NCBI GenBank assembly: GCA_950022655.1
Contig: OX465584.1
Span: 27,439,469 to 27,503,468, forward strand
DNA: 64,000 nt
Source of the DNA: Alentia gelatinosa
Taxonomy: Eukaryota; Annelida; Polychaeta; Phyllodocida; Polynoidae
Direction: 5' to 3'
Each line of letters opens with the position of its first letter. The stretch's first letter is position 1. A model generated the notes under the pieces. That model made no database searches and had not been told where the DNA came from. It was given only the letters and a program-made list of their open reading frames with translations. Positions 23,821-34,334 of the stretch are shown here, one piece after another. The translations under genes and the position numbers were made by a program.

Positions 23821-25300
23821 AGGTAGGCTGTATGCATTTAAATTATCCAGTCTGACCATTGCAGATTCGTAAAATAACCCTCTTGTTTAGTTCATCTTTA
23901 TTCTGGAGTATCACCAATTTAGATAGGATGTAAGCAGCCTTTTTTCTGTTGGACTTGACCCAACAATAGCCTCACAAAACAATTTCAATTCCCATCCAAT
24001 AAAGTGGGTCCAGCTTGTATGATAGGATTTCTTATTTAAATAGGACTAATAAAATAGCTCCCTTTACCCAGCATTCACATTCCTTTCAACCATAATGAGC
24101 TTTCTATTGCACGACAAAATTATCAATGGTTTCTGACCTATTGCTATAACAGATCGGTCGGTGGTGGGACCCAGAAAGTTGGGTTATTGGTAACCCTGAT
24201 AATCAGTGGTTAATCGTCATTCACCGACTAATATTTCATAGCAACACGATCTATCATGTCCTCAACGACAAAGTCAACCAAGTGGTGCCGAATTTTAATG
24301 TCGGTCCTGAAATCGGTCAATGTGTCTTTATATGGCTAGTTCCATTGACTGATTTTCTTTTGAAAGTGTAAACAAATCAGTCGGTGGTTACCAACAAATA
24401 TATCGCTGGTATAAGTCTGCCAAAGGAAACCCGGCTATAGCAATTCAATGAACAGGTTGACACTTTGTTCCGGACAAGAGTTGGGCCGCTTTGAGTGGTG
24501 GGCCACTCGACGAAAAGGTATGCCTACTCTGCCAGTTTCAATACTATAGCAAAAGACAGCAGTCTTTAGAGTAGTCTGAATAATAAATATGAAATAGGAA
24601 TTGTTAATATTCCTCTCAAACACCAGACTTTAGCACAATGTACTCGGGATCTTGTTCGTCACGGGCTGAATATTATGTCTTAATTCATTCACGATTTAAA
24701 AGTGATTTTGGTGAGCCTGTTCTTGTCTCTATTCGAGATACAAGTAATATTAAAAATCATCGATTGGCCTGTAATATATGGCTATCGTTGGCTTATAATA
24801 ATGTTTGATTCAGGAAGTGATTGCTATATAAAATAAAGTTGAAAACAGCAAACCTACAACATGAATTAAACTTCGCTTTGTTGAATCGTAAATAATATCA
24901 CCTCGTCATTTATGTCTCCAATAGATCTTCCGCTTCCTATGAAAGATTGCTTCCAGGGGTGTGTTTTCCAGTTGTTATCATCGCACTTTTTGGGCTTCGG
25001 ACGAGGGGTATCATTCTACAGCCGTAATATCGCTATCATTTATGAAATGGTGAAAGGTATTCTGGGTGGGAGGAACACTTTGTCGTCCTTTCATTCTATC
25101 ATTACCAAGTCCACATTGATAATGTGTGAGGCCATTTAGTTATCAGAAACCATAACCATTAACTATGGATTCCAACCCATTGGTCACTAGCCTCCCAGCC
25201 ATTGATCACGGGAAATACACTCTTTGTAGTGATTCTGTGCTGGAGAGCTAGATCAATAGTCCCTACTGATATGCCCTATAACATGGCATTTTATTTCTAG
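23821..25300. other. Intergenic, nothing recognised
   Basis: AT-rich sequence. CGGTCGGTGGT-type words recur near 24155 and 24380, and CTATTGCTATA / GCTATAGCAAT near the ends hint at a decayed inverted-repeat element, but no clear boundaries can be drawn. Confidence 0.4.
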
Positions 25301-25319
25301 AAAAGTGAGAATAGACACT

Positions 25320-25465
25320 CTCGCAAACAGGTGGCTATGTAAACCACTCGAGATTGACATCGTAATGATACACGAGGTTGATGTGTATTACGATATCAAC
25401 CTCGCGCGGTATAAGGCCGCCTGTCCACAAAACCATTGATTATTGTGTTTTATATATTTTGATGG
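25320..25465. repeat. Foldback element family 2, copy 2
   Basis: ACCACTCGAGATTGACATCGTAAT is followed, in inverted sense, by ATTACGATATCAACCTCGCG. The GGCCGCCTGTCCAC edge and the CCATTGATTATTGTGTTTTAT tail match the copy at 16.6 kb. Confidence 0.7.
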
Positions 25466-25529
25466 TATATTCCAAAGCTGAAGTAATTATCATAGCTCAG
25501 TGAGCTTGGTGAATCTTGCAGACAATATG

Positions 25530-26045
25530 GGCATACAGGACGAGATGCTTGTAGGATGAAGTCAGCATACAGGATGGGATGCTTGTAGGGTGGGCTCGGC
25601 ATACAGGATGGGATGCTTATAGGGTGGGCTCAGCATGCAGGATGGGATGCTTGTAGGGTGGGCTCGGCATACAGGATGGGATGCTTGTAGGGTGGGCTCA
25701 GCATGCAGGATGGGATGCTTGTAGGGTGGGCTTAGAAAACAGGACAGGATGCTTGTAGGGTGGTCTTGGAATACAGGACAGGATGCTTGTAGGGTGGGCT
25801 TGGAATACAGGACAGGATGCTTGTAGGGTGGGCTTGGAATACAGGACAGGATGCTTATAGGGTGAGCTCAGAATACAGGACAGGATGCTTGTAGGGTGGG
25901 CTTGGAGTACAGGACAGGATGCTGGTAGGGTAAGCTCGACAAACAGGATGGGATGCTTGTAGGGTGGGCTCAACATACAGGACGGGATCCTTGGAAGGTG
26001 AGCTCGACATACAGGACAGAATCCTTGTAGAGTGGGTTTGTCTGG
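25530..26045 (+). repeat. Minisatellite, ~34 bp unit
   Basis: About fifteen copies of a unit containing CATACAGGATGGGATGCTTG and TAGGGTGGGCTCGG, with several sub-variants (GGACAGGATG against GGATGGGATG) in blocks. The open frames over it are repeat translations. There are no unique spacers, so it is not CRISPR-like. Confidence 0.93.
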
Positions 26046-28640
26046 AAAACCGATCTGCAGGTGCACGCTTTGCTCGCTTTGATGTGTGCAGCGAGGTTGG
26101 ATCCCAGCCATCTCTGCCCTGGATCCCAAGTACCACTCGTGAACCCCCCTATCCCCTTAGCCCCTCACTCTCGCCCTGCTCACCTGCCCACCCGCAACCT
26201 CTACTCTGACATTCACTCTCCCATCCTCTACATAGCAGTTGACAGGGACAGGAGTAAACGCTAGTTATTAGAGGTGGGACAATAACCTATTACTGGTGTC
26301 ACCTATTAGATATGTTGCTCTTGCGTTGCTATTTTCTATTTTCATTGACTGTAGAATCCGAATTTAAGTTCCTGATAGACAATACACGACAATATTGGTA
26401 AAAAAGTACATTCATGTTTTATATTTGTTTTCCCCTATGGATGAACATATTCATCCGTAAGGTGTATTTACTTTTGAATATCATAACCTCCTTAATTAGC
26501 TCAAATTCAAAAATCTTCTCACAGATGGAGGTTTTTAAAATGCCTATGCAGCATAAAGACAGTGCTACTGAATATGGGGTAGATTATAAACCATGTCGAC
26601 ATGTATAGTAGTAGTAGTAGTAGTAGTAGTGAGGCAGATATAGCACGGTTGTGCATTTAATGAAACAAGCATGAGTTTTGGTACATGGTTAGGGGAGCCC
26701 TATAAAAAAATCTTTTAAATGCATGGGCATTGCAGATAAGTTCTGGGAGCAGAGTGGCAGCCATTTAAAAAATTGGCCATCACAGAGCACTATGACACTT
26801 TTCAGAATGGATATTACCATAGCTAAACCTATATAAATCACCTCAAATGTATGCAAAATGAACATAAAGACATGGAATAGTTCATTCATAAATGATTCTG
26901 CCATACCCCAACATCTGGGGAGTGGCCATCTTGAATTTTCAGCCAAAATACACATAAATCTTGAAGTTCTATATGTAGGAGTTTAATCGCAACCGCACAC
27001 ATCGCACAAGCACCATGGAGTTGTCCCATTACCTTAATTCCATATAAGGAATACAGTAGACCGATTAGCCAATGACTGCATTCGCAGCAAAACCCGACCT
27101 TCACTCTGACCTCCTTACATAATATTTTCTCGCGCCTTTGGACGGCTCTGCAGTCGAGAGTTGACCTCGAATCTTAGGGGCCACAACCACCCTCCAAGAC
27201 TCAATAAAATGTTATTTCCTCTGTTTTAAAAGGTTTGAACTTCTTTATTAAACATTGTTAATGCTTTCTAATTAGAAAATAATAACGAAAATTCATTCAA
27301 CATGAGCGGTAAGAGTCATAATGGCAGTAGATCTGTTTCTATTTCACAAAGGCATACAATATTTAAGCCAATAATAAACTCTACTAGAAAATATTCTAAA
27401 AACTTAGAAGCCCCCAACATATGATGGGGCATATGAAATTAGCGTCTACTAAATGGGAGTGTGGTTATGTATGAGGTGCTCTAGGAGTGTGCAGGTTGGT
27501 TGACAGACGTAGAGCACCAACTGAGGGAAGTAGTCCGCACTAAATGACGCATAGCCTTCACTGCCTACTCTCTCTGAATCACGTGACTAGCGAGACGCCA
27601 GCATGTCCCCACGTCATTCTCCAAGCACATCCTTACATCCTGAAGAGTATATCTCTGGTGCAGATGATTCTTATGATTGAGGCACGAAGTCCGTGATTAA
27701 GGGTGTTCTTTGTTCCTTTACTAAGTAAAAAACAAATTCTTATTTTACTCTACAAAGGTAAAAGTGGAGGCAATATAAAAATGATCAGATTATCTCTCCT
27801 ATATCTTATCAACTATAGTACATCTCCCCTATGATGTAACCTATCCCCAATTCTTCAGTTATCCCTACTCATATCAATGGCGGACTTAGCATTATAAATG
27901 TGTGCATGTGTAGGGAGGAGCATGCCGGGATATACCCGGATAATACCTGAAGCTTAGGCCTTATCCTGCCAATAGTCCATCTTTCCTATGGTATATCCAC
28001 TAAAGTACGTTACCCCTTTGATATAGCCACTATAGTACACCCCTCCCCTAGAACATCTCCCAATTCTGTTGGATCTGCTTGGAGTTTCCCCTGAACATAG
28101 GGAGAAAGTGAAGTGGACTTGGGCTCGGAGACTGAAGTGCGGAAGAGTGAGATTCTCGTGTTGTGAAAAAAATAATCACCTGTTCTTATCATATACGTCA
28201 AGATGTGATGAAAACAAATTTTGATACTCTAGTTTTCAGTTCGATACTGAGGTTTTTAATGTGGCCAATACCCACCAGAGAGCACGTCCAGAGCATCTAG
28301 CGATGAAATCGCTAGTAAATGGCAAAAATGAGAAGTGTTCTACTCAATAATCATGTCAGCTCTCATATTTCTTATGACTTATTTCAGCTTAGAAAGTGAA
28401 CATACCTTAATAAGACAAACAGAAAAACGAAACAAGGATGATATAAGATTTAAATATGATAACAATAACAACTATTCAATCAATACATGATACATACATA
28501 ATGACAATGCTAAATTAACAATGATCCAAATAATTATCCAGACACATTCCACACTGTCCTTCAATGAAGCAAACTCTTCATGCATGGCAAATAAAGTTTG
28601 GAGGGAAAAGGAAAGAGAAGAGGAAGGAGGAAATCATCAT
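26046..28640. other. Intergenic; AGT microsatellite and one SINE-B copy
   Basis: An (AGT)n run lies at about 26606-26630. A family B copy lies at about 28062-28180 (TTGGATCTGCTTGGAG, ACATAGGGAGAAAGTGA, AGAGTGAGATTCTCGTG). No gene is recognised. A truncated repeat within an AT-rich background is the most that can be said. Confidence 0.5.
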
Positions 28641-28649
28641 TGGGAATGC

Positions 28650-29600
28650 TACCAGTGTGTCACTAGTTGGTGTGAGTCTGTCAGTGTTGGTATTGATTGG
28701 TGTTGGTGGGTGATAATGTGCGTGTGTGTTGCTGTGGGTGTTGATAAGGGTTGCTGAAGGTGTTAATTCATGTAGGTGTTGGTGGGTGCTACTGTGGGTG
28801 TTGGATGTTGACATTGGTGTAAGTGGGTGTAGGTTGGATGGTGTTGGTGTTGATTAGTTTTGGTGGGTGTATGTGGTTATTCCTGTGGTTGTTGTTGTGG
28901 TTGTGGCTGGGTGTTGGTGATGATAGACGTTGATGGGTGTCGTTGTTAATGGGTGTTCCTGTGGGTGTTGATGGGTTTGTCAGTTGTTGATGGGTGTTGA
29001 TGCTAGTGGTTGCGACTTTGGGTGTTCATGCAGGTGTTGTCGGGTGTTGGTTTTAATGTTGATGTTGATGGGCATTGGGGTATGGGTGTTTGTGGGTGTT
29101 GGTGTTCCTTGTTGTTGACGGGTGTTGTTGTTGATGTTGGTTAGTGTTTGTGTTGATTGATGTGACACTCACTGATACCAACACCGATGTTGGTGTTGAT
29201 AGGTATTGATCGGTGTTCATATCGGTGGGTGTTGCTCTTGGTGCTGGTGTTGATGTGGGTGTTGATTGCTGTTGATTGTGGTGGTTGTTTATGGGTGTTG
29301 ATGTGATTGTTGTTGATAGGTGATGGAACTAGTTGGAGTTGGTGGGTGTTGGTGTAGGTGGATGTTGATGTTGGTGGCTGTGGGTGTTGATTGATGGGTG
29401 TTGATAGGTTATGGTATGAGTGGAGTTGGTCGGGTTTGGTGTTGTTGGGTGTGGGTGTTGATGTTGGTAGGTGTGGGTGTTGATGTTGGTTGGTGCTATT
29501 GTTGGTGAATGTGACTCTCACTAATACCAATTACCATCGACACCAATCAACAAACAAAGCCACAAACACCAACATCAACACCAATCAACACCCAAAGCCA
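28650..29600 (+). repeat. GT-rich degenerate satellite with an inverted tail
   Basis: Nearly 900 bp of GGTGTTGATGGGTGTT-type sequence on the + strand, then from about 29520 CCAACATCAACACCAATCAAC, the complementary form. ATGTGACACTCACTGATACC near 29160 recurs as ATGTGACTCTCACTAATACC near 29510 and marks an internal duplication. Long open frames here are repeat artefacts. Confidence 0.9.
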
Positions 29601-31429
29601 AAGTGTAAACACCGCATTACGTACAAACCGCAAATTATTATCGAGTTCTGTAGCTTGTCCTACAAATTGCTGTTGCTAAGGAAATTGTGAAAGTGGCACA
29701 TGGTTGCCATGTAACAGATTCAGTTTGGAATTGATATTTAATTCATATTAGAGTATTCCATGTTAATCTAATATCTATAGCTATGCATCCTCAAGTTCAA
29801 TATCTGGTAAATTCCCCTCATCCAAAAACTAAATAACAAACAAACAAACAAACAAAAACAACAACAAAACAAAACAGCCAATTAAGACAATTTCCATGAA
29901 AACTGTAACCAAGGTAACATTTTTCTAGAAGGATGGACAATTTCTTTTTCTAAAAATACCATTAACCCTGGATGGATGGATGGAGGGATGGCCGGCCCTG
30001 GCGCCTGTTTGGTGGAATAGCTGCTTCAGAAAGGTAACATGGAAGATAATATGTCTTATGCAAATAATGGAATCAGGACCATACAAACGAAATGGTACAG
30101 TATATCAACACACACACCTCGTGTGCTCTGCGGTGTCCTCTGACCAGCTCCACTGTGTCACTATCTGCTGTCACACGCCTAATTGATTACAAACAGGACT
30201 GCAGATACGGCGGTCATGTGACGCTGAACACGCGATGCTATGTTTACCACCCTACAGACCCAGGGTTACAGATCTGTCTGATGCCATGAGAGGCGTCACA
30301 TGCGAGCAAATTATGAACTCTCCTGAGAAGAGGGTTCATATACATTCTAGATTGGCCACCACCTCTGTTTCGACTCTGTTCGGACTAAGAGATTGGCCAG
30401 GTTAAATGACATACGGTATTTGCAGTGTGCTCCTCCAACCAAGTAATTTTGTTCTTTGTAGACTCTAAAAGCAGACATATCTAATGAGAAATATTCATAG
30501 CTGATAAGTCGATAGTGAAACCAAGATTTATGTTCATTATAGGTTGAAAAAAGAATACATGGGAAATGATATAGGAAAATGGAATATTGGCTTTGAGATT
30601 ATGGAATAACATAGTCTCCAAGCAGTACAAAGATCTGGCAGGAGAGTAACAGAATCTCTGTAGTGGGTCAAGGCGGCCACGGATTTATCCCAACTAGAGT
30701 CAAAGCAGTCTAGCTTTGGCAGCCAGTGTAGTACACTCAAGCTCCAAATAAGGATAGGGGACTGGTTGGTTATGAAGTTACAAGAGGTCTGTATGCAGCC
30801 TAGATGTATGGTGGGTTTTTACTTTCGCATTTTGCTATTTCTATTTTTGCGATTATACGTTTTATTCTGAGACATCTTTTTTTCATTTAAAGACAGAAAT
30901 AGGGTTTCCTCCCATATTCTATTTGAAATGCTATCATTATTCATATATCCCAGGGAAGACATAGATACTGCGGTGGAACAGTGCCAAGAATGGGTGGTTA
31001 TACTCCTTGGTTCTAGTTTCAAAATGGCTGCCGTCAGAGCCTCGTTGTGGGCCAGGCTCAGTCTGGCGGAGATCTGTATGTGATTGATTGTAATGGGCGT
31101 CTCGTATCAGATCATCACGAGGTGGCGCCGCCGGTGGACTCTGCCGCTCACAGAGAGGTGGTAGAATTAACATAGTGTTTGTGGTGTTTTATTCCATTAA
31201 AACAGTCAGGATTGTAGTCATCTCTTTCTAAGAAAAATATTTGTTGCTCTTATTTAATATGCTGTATAATATGTGTGTAGTGCCTGCCTTGAGATTCTCG
31301 CCTCTGTTGTGAATATATATTTGCGGGATGATTTGGACATTTATGGAGCGTACATTATGGATCGTGAGTAACACGCTCAGATACGCTGTATAGGTTAGGG
31401 AGAGACTTTCGGCGTTATGTAAAAACTAA
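29601..31429. other. Intergenic, nothing firmly recognised
   Basis: A (CAAA)n-rich tract lies at about 29838-29878 and (GGAT)n at about 29970-29990. Short open frames near 30.1 and 31.0 kb match no family and have no splice support. Confidence 0.4.
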
Positions 31430-31801
31430 GAGTCAATTAAGGTCCCCAGGTAGTTGTAGTCTTCCATTCTTTCAAAGATAGCCCAGGGTTCCTAAGAAAG
31501 GATCTGGGCATTTATCTTATTTTTTATTTTTTTTAAACTGAACCAGATGGCCTTTATATTGTTTGCATCTACACGTTTACAAAAAAAATGTCTTACGCTG
31601 CTTGAACAAGAGTCCGACGGCGAAGGATATTTTGCACACATTGTTTACATTTATAGTCAGTAGATTCTGATTAGACTATTAACTAGTCTATCTAGTCGTT
31701 CTTGTAGTTTATTAGCTACCTCAGAGGCTTGAGCAGCTACTATGTATACAACTCGGTCGTTAGGTCTGAAATGTCGTTTAGATACCAAATAAATAGTCAA
31801 G
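31430..31801 (-). pseudogene. LINE reverse-transcriptase relic, downstream half (split by the younger LINE)
   Basis: Read on the minus strand in changing frames: YLNDISDL just after the break, AAQASEVANKLQERLDRLVN (the region after the YADD box), and YNYLGTLIDS near 31432-31458 (thumb motif of LINE RTs). Frameshifts and stops show long decay. It continues the relic at 37523-37990; the intact LINE lies between the two halves. Confidence 0.65.
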
Positions 31802-31809
31802 TGACGTCA
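31802..31809. promoter_or_regulatory. CRE-like palindrome at the LINE 5' end
   Basis: TGACGTCA, the full cAMP-response element consensus, lies at the first bases of the inferred element. Non-LTR elements need an internal promoter near their 5' end, so an ATF/CREB-type site here could contribute. This is inference from position only. Confidence 0.3.
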
Positions 31810-31939
31810 TGTAGTTGAGTAAGACCTGCCAAACCGCGCTCCGCTAAAAAACCGATGGGGTTACCGCAATCATAATCAACGGATCTCCTGTAAGCTACAC
31901 GATAAACATAAGACCGTCTACCCTCGCAAATGTAGGAAA

Positions 31940-33274
31940 ATGCCTCCTAAACAACAGGTAAAAACGCGTAGTGCAAGCACCTTGGACTTACCTGACACGC
32001 CGACGGATGAGAAGGCGTCAACAATGGCGGACACGGCTGACCCAGCCCGGCGACCGCGAACGATCGACGATGTCTGGGAGTTTCTAAACACAATGAACGA
32101 GAGCATGAAATCCATGAAAACAGACATATGTGCTATAAAATCGGACTTAAACGATCATAAAGAAGTCTCTACAAAGTCTCTAACTGACATAAAGACCCAG
32201 ATTGGATTGTTAGCAACAAAAACAAATGAGATGTCAACAGGGCTAACTAAAGTATCGTGTACAGTGGACGCTCACTCAGAAACTCTGATCGATCATCAAA
32301 CACAGATGACTAACATGGACAAAAGACTAAAGTCTTTAGAAGATGACAAAAGAAAGTTAAACTTGGTTATCGATGGATTAGCGGAATCAGATTTCCATGT
32401 TAGAAAGGATGTCAATGATTTATTGGAAGCCATAGGGGTGAACTTTGACTCTGATGACGTAGAAGCCTGCTATAGGCTGGGGCCAAAGGTTACGCACGAT
32501 GTAAACAAACGGCCACGTGCAGTGATGGTACGACTGAAGTATCAGAGCCAAAAAGCGGAAATATTCCGTAAAGTAAGTAGCCTGAAAGGGAACGTAAAAT
32601 ACAGATACACTCACCTAAATGATGACTTGACTCCGGAGGAACAACGTGTTCGTCGAGACATGAGAGCGATAGTGTCAAAAGGGAAAGAACTGGGCTACGA
32701 AGCTCAACTCAGAGGCAGCACGCTCAAAATTGACGGCGAAACATACACGGCTAAACAACTCTCCAAACTGCCAAAAGACCTACTTCTTGACAATCTGAAA
32801 ATAACTCCAATAGCGGATGGCTACGCATTTCAAAGCAGTCATGCGTTTATGTCGAATCTCTACCCATGCACCGTCAAAACAACACTCGGCTCTTTCAAAT
32901 CTGCGGAAGCCGCCTATGTAGCAGCACACGCGAACTTCGAAAACAGACCAGGAATCATCCCACAACTATCAAGATGCAAAAATGGATACGAAGCCAAAGC
33001 TGTAGGCAAACAAATCAAGAGCACACCTGAATGGGAGAAAAACAAAGAAGTTTTAATGAAGAACGTTGTCAGTTGTAAGTTCGAACAAAATCCTCAACTT
33101 ATGGACCGGATACGAAACTACGAGGGTATGCTATACGAAGCAACACTTGACAAATTCTACGGGTGCGGAGTGTCGATCAACAACTGTCAAGACATAAAGC
33201 CAGAGACAATTACTGGAAAGAACATCTTGGGCAAGATACTCGTTGAAATCAGGGACAACTCGCAACCAACATGA
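31940..33274 (+). CDS. LINE ORF1: coiled coil, RRM-like and C-terminal NADAR domain
   Basis: 444 residues. Residues 1-40 are Ser/Thr/Arg-rich. Residues 42-140 are heptad-like and probably a trimerising coiled coil. About 139-225 (NLVIDGLAES, EACYRLGPK, RAVMVRLKY) resembles the RRM of L1-type ORF1p, followed at 226-275 by a small C-terminal-type domain (LTPEEQRVRRDMRAI). From about 294 to 440 the chain matches the NADAR/YbiA superfamily: AFMSNLYPC, FKSAEAAY (E323), PEWEKNKEVLM, KFEQNPQL, DKFYGCG, and GKNILGKILVEIRD. In known NADAR proteins this fold hydrolyses N-glycosidic bonds of riboflavin intermediates or removes ADP-ribose from guanine. ORF1p is expected to bind LINE RNA; the role of NADAR is unknown. 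No CCHC knuckle is seen. The ATG at 31940 follows the 5' UTR directly. Confidence 0.88.
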   Translation: MPPKQQVKTRSASTLDLPDTPTDEKASTMADTADPARRPRTIDDVWEFLNTMNESMKSMKTDICAIKSDLNDHKEVSTKSLTDIKTQIGLLATKTNEMSTGLTKVSCTVDAHSETLIDHQTQMTNMDKRLKSLEDDKRKLNLVIDGLAESDFHVRKDVNDLLEAIGVNFDSDDVEACYRLGPKVTHDVNKRPRAVMVRLKYQSQKAEIFRKVSSLKGNVKYRYTHLNDDLTPEEQRVRRDMRAIVSKGKELGYEAQLRGSTLKIDGETYTAKQLSKLPKDLLLDNLKITPIADGYAFQSSHAFMSNLYPCTVKTTLGSFKSAEAAYVAAHANFENRPGIIPQLSRCKNGYEAKAVGKQIKSTPEWEKNKEVLMKNVVSCKFEQNPQLMDRIRNYEGMLYEATLDKFYGCGVSINNCQDIKPETITGKNILGKILVEIRDNSQPT

Positions 33275-33918
33275 AGATAGACATCATCACCGACTCGAGA
33301 GGTCGGCATCTTCAAAAAACAATGCAAGACTGTCAACCAGGGGTCATGTCCACCCACCAGGTACGAGTGATCTTTAACCCCGGCGCGAACATTGCAAGGT
33401 CAGTAAACAGTTATATTAGCTATCACGCTAAGGAATTCAACCGGATTGACTTGATAATACTGGCCGCAGGGGTAAACAACCTGACAACGCGACAGAGCAC
33501 TCGTACAGTAAAGGGTACCTTCAGTGACATAGGAGAATGTGTGAATTCACTAACTGATGAACTGACTACGGCTCGCGATGTACTGGAACAGTATGGTGAT
33601 CGAGTCGCACTTGCACACTTAGTTGGTGTAGACCTTACCAAGTATAACTGCTATCAAAAAGCGAATTCTTATGAAGGCATAATTACGGACCAAACGGTCA
33701 TAAACCAGGCAGTAAGGCATATTAATTATGTAATTACGAATGTTAACATGGATAACAACATCATAACGCCAAGACTAGCCTCCTCTGTTCACTATAAGCT
33801 TGGAAACAACCATCTCAATGCATATGGCAGATTGTATGATGGACTACACTTGTCAAACGATACTCTCAAAGGTTGGGCAAAATGCCTGGCCAAATATATT
33901 GAAAGACTAACTGAGTAG
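33271..33918 (+). CDS. LINE SGNH/GDSL-type hydrolase ORF
   Basis: 215 residues. Its ATG overlaps the ORF1 stop as ATGA, an arrangement used for termination-reinitiation. SGNH blocks are visible: TDSRG (S9, nucleophile), NPGAN (G38), LAAGVNN (G67, N69-N70 in place of GxND), and a C-terminal DGLH (D190, H193). Together these give a plausible Ser-His-Asp triad. Esterase domains of this fold are known in ORF1 of CR1/L2-type elements, where they are usually fused within ORF1. Here the domain is its own ORF. Substrate unknown; lipid or protein deacylation is conjecture. It could be read as part of a polycistronic ORF1 module. Confidence 0.8.
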   Translation: MKIDIITDSRGRHLQKTMQDCQPGVMSTHQVRVIFNPGANIARSVNSYISYHAKEFNRIDLIILAAGVNNLTTRQSTRTVKGTFSDIGECVNSLTDELTTARDVLEQYGDRVALAHLVGVDLTKYNCYQKANSYEGIITDQTVINQAVRHINYVITNVNMDNNIITPRLASSVHYKLGNNHLNAYGRLYDGLHLSNDTLKGWAKCLAKYIERLTE

Positions 33919-34334
33919 GAAGTAAAAACCCAGTGCTCGGGGCCCTTCCCAAATGGGAGACCCAGGGCCTGGGATTAAGCTCCCTGCCTTAGGCTTCTTA
34001 TTGCCCTGATTGACAAAACTGTGTTCCTGGGAAGAATCTAAATTTTAGAGATTAGAGAGATCATATTGTATATTAAATATGTATATAAGGTTTATAAGGG
34101 GCCGGTTTAGGTATATTGTTTAAACTTGTCTTTGAAATTTTGCTATCCACTGTTTCTGTGGCCTTTGACGCTGATGCAGATGATTGTGGTGTTATTGTTT
34201 TCATATTTGTTTAGTAATAAGTTGTGCTCAGACTGTAGGCTGTTGAGGAGAATGTGTAGACAGATGTTTGTATATAAGGAGTCAAGGATTATAGATTATC
34301 TCTTAGTAGGGTCTAAAATGTACAATCATTAATT
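33919..34334 (+). other. Spacer between the SGNH ORF and EN-RT ORF
   Basis: A GC-rich CTCGGGGCCCTTCCC / GGGAGACCCAGGGCC stretch (about 33937-33972) can fold into a stem soon after the SGNH stop. An open frame of 68 codons without a strong ATG (34126-34332, hydrophobic) ends TAA two bases before the EN-RT ATG (TAATTATG). This could couple translation of EN-RT to upstream termination, but the frame itself does not look like a known protein. Confidence 0.4.

Noticed and set aside
25530..26045. Regular repeats considered as a CRISPR array
   Set aside because: Units are contiguous with no unique spacers, and the context is a eukaryotic nuclear genome.
25698..26129. 143-codon minus-strand frame of Cys/Pro/Tyr-rich repeats
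   Set aside because: Pure translation of the 34 bp minisatellite, with no splice context.
29141..29530. 129-codon Thr/Asn/His-rich minus-strand frame
   Set aside because: Translation of the GT-rich satellite.
34126..34332. A separate hydrophobic LINE ORF between SGNH and EN-RT
   Set aside because: It has no strong ATG, no similarity and low-complexity hydrophobic content. Only the stop-start spacing to EN-RT is noted.
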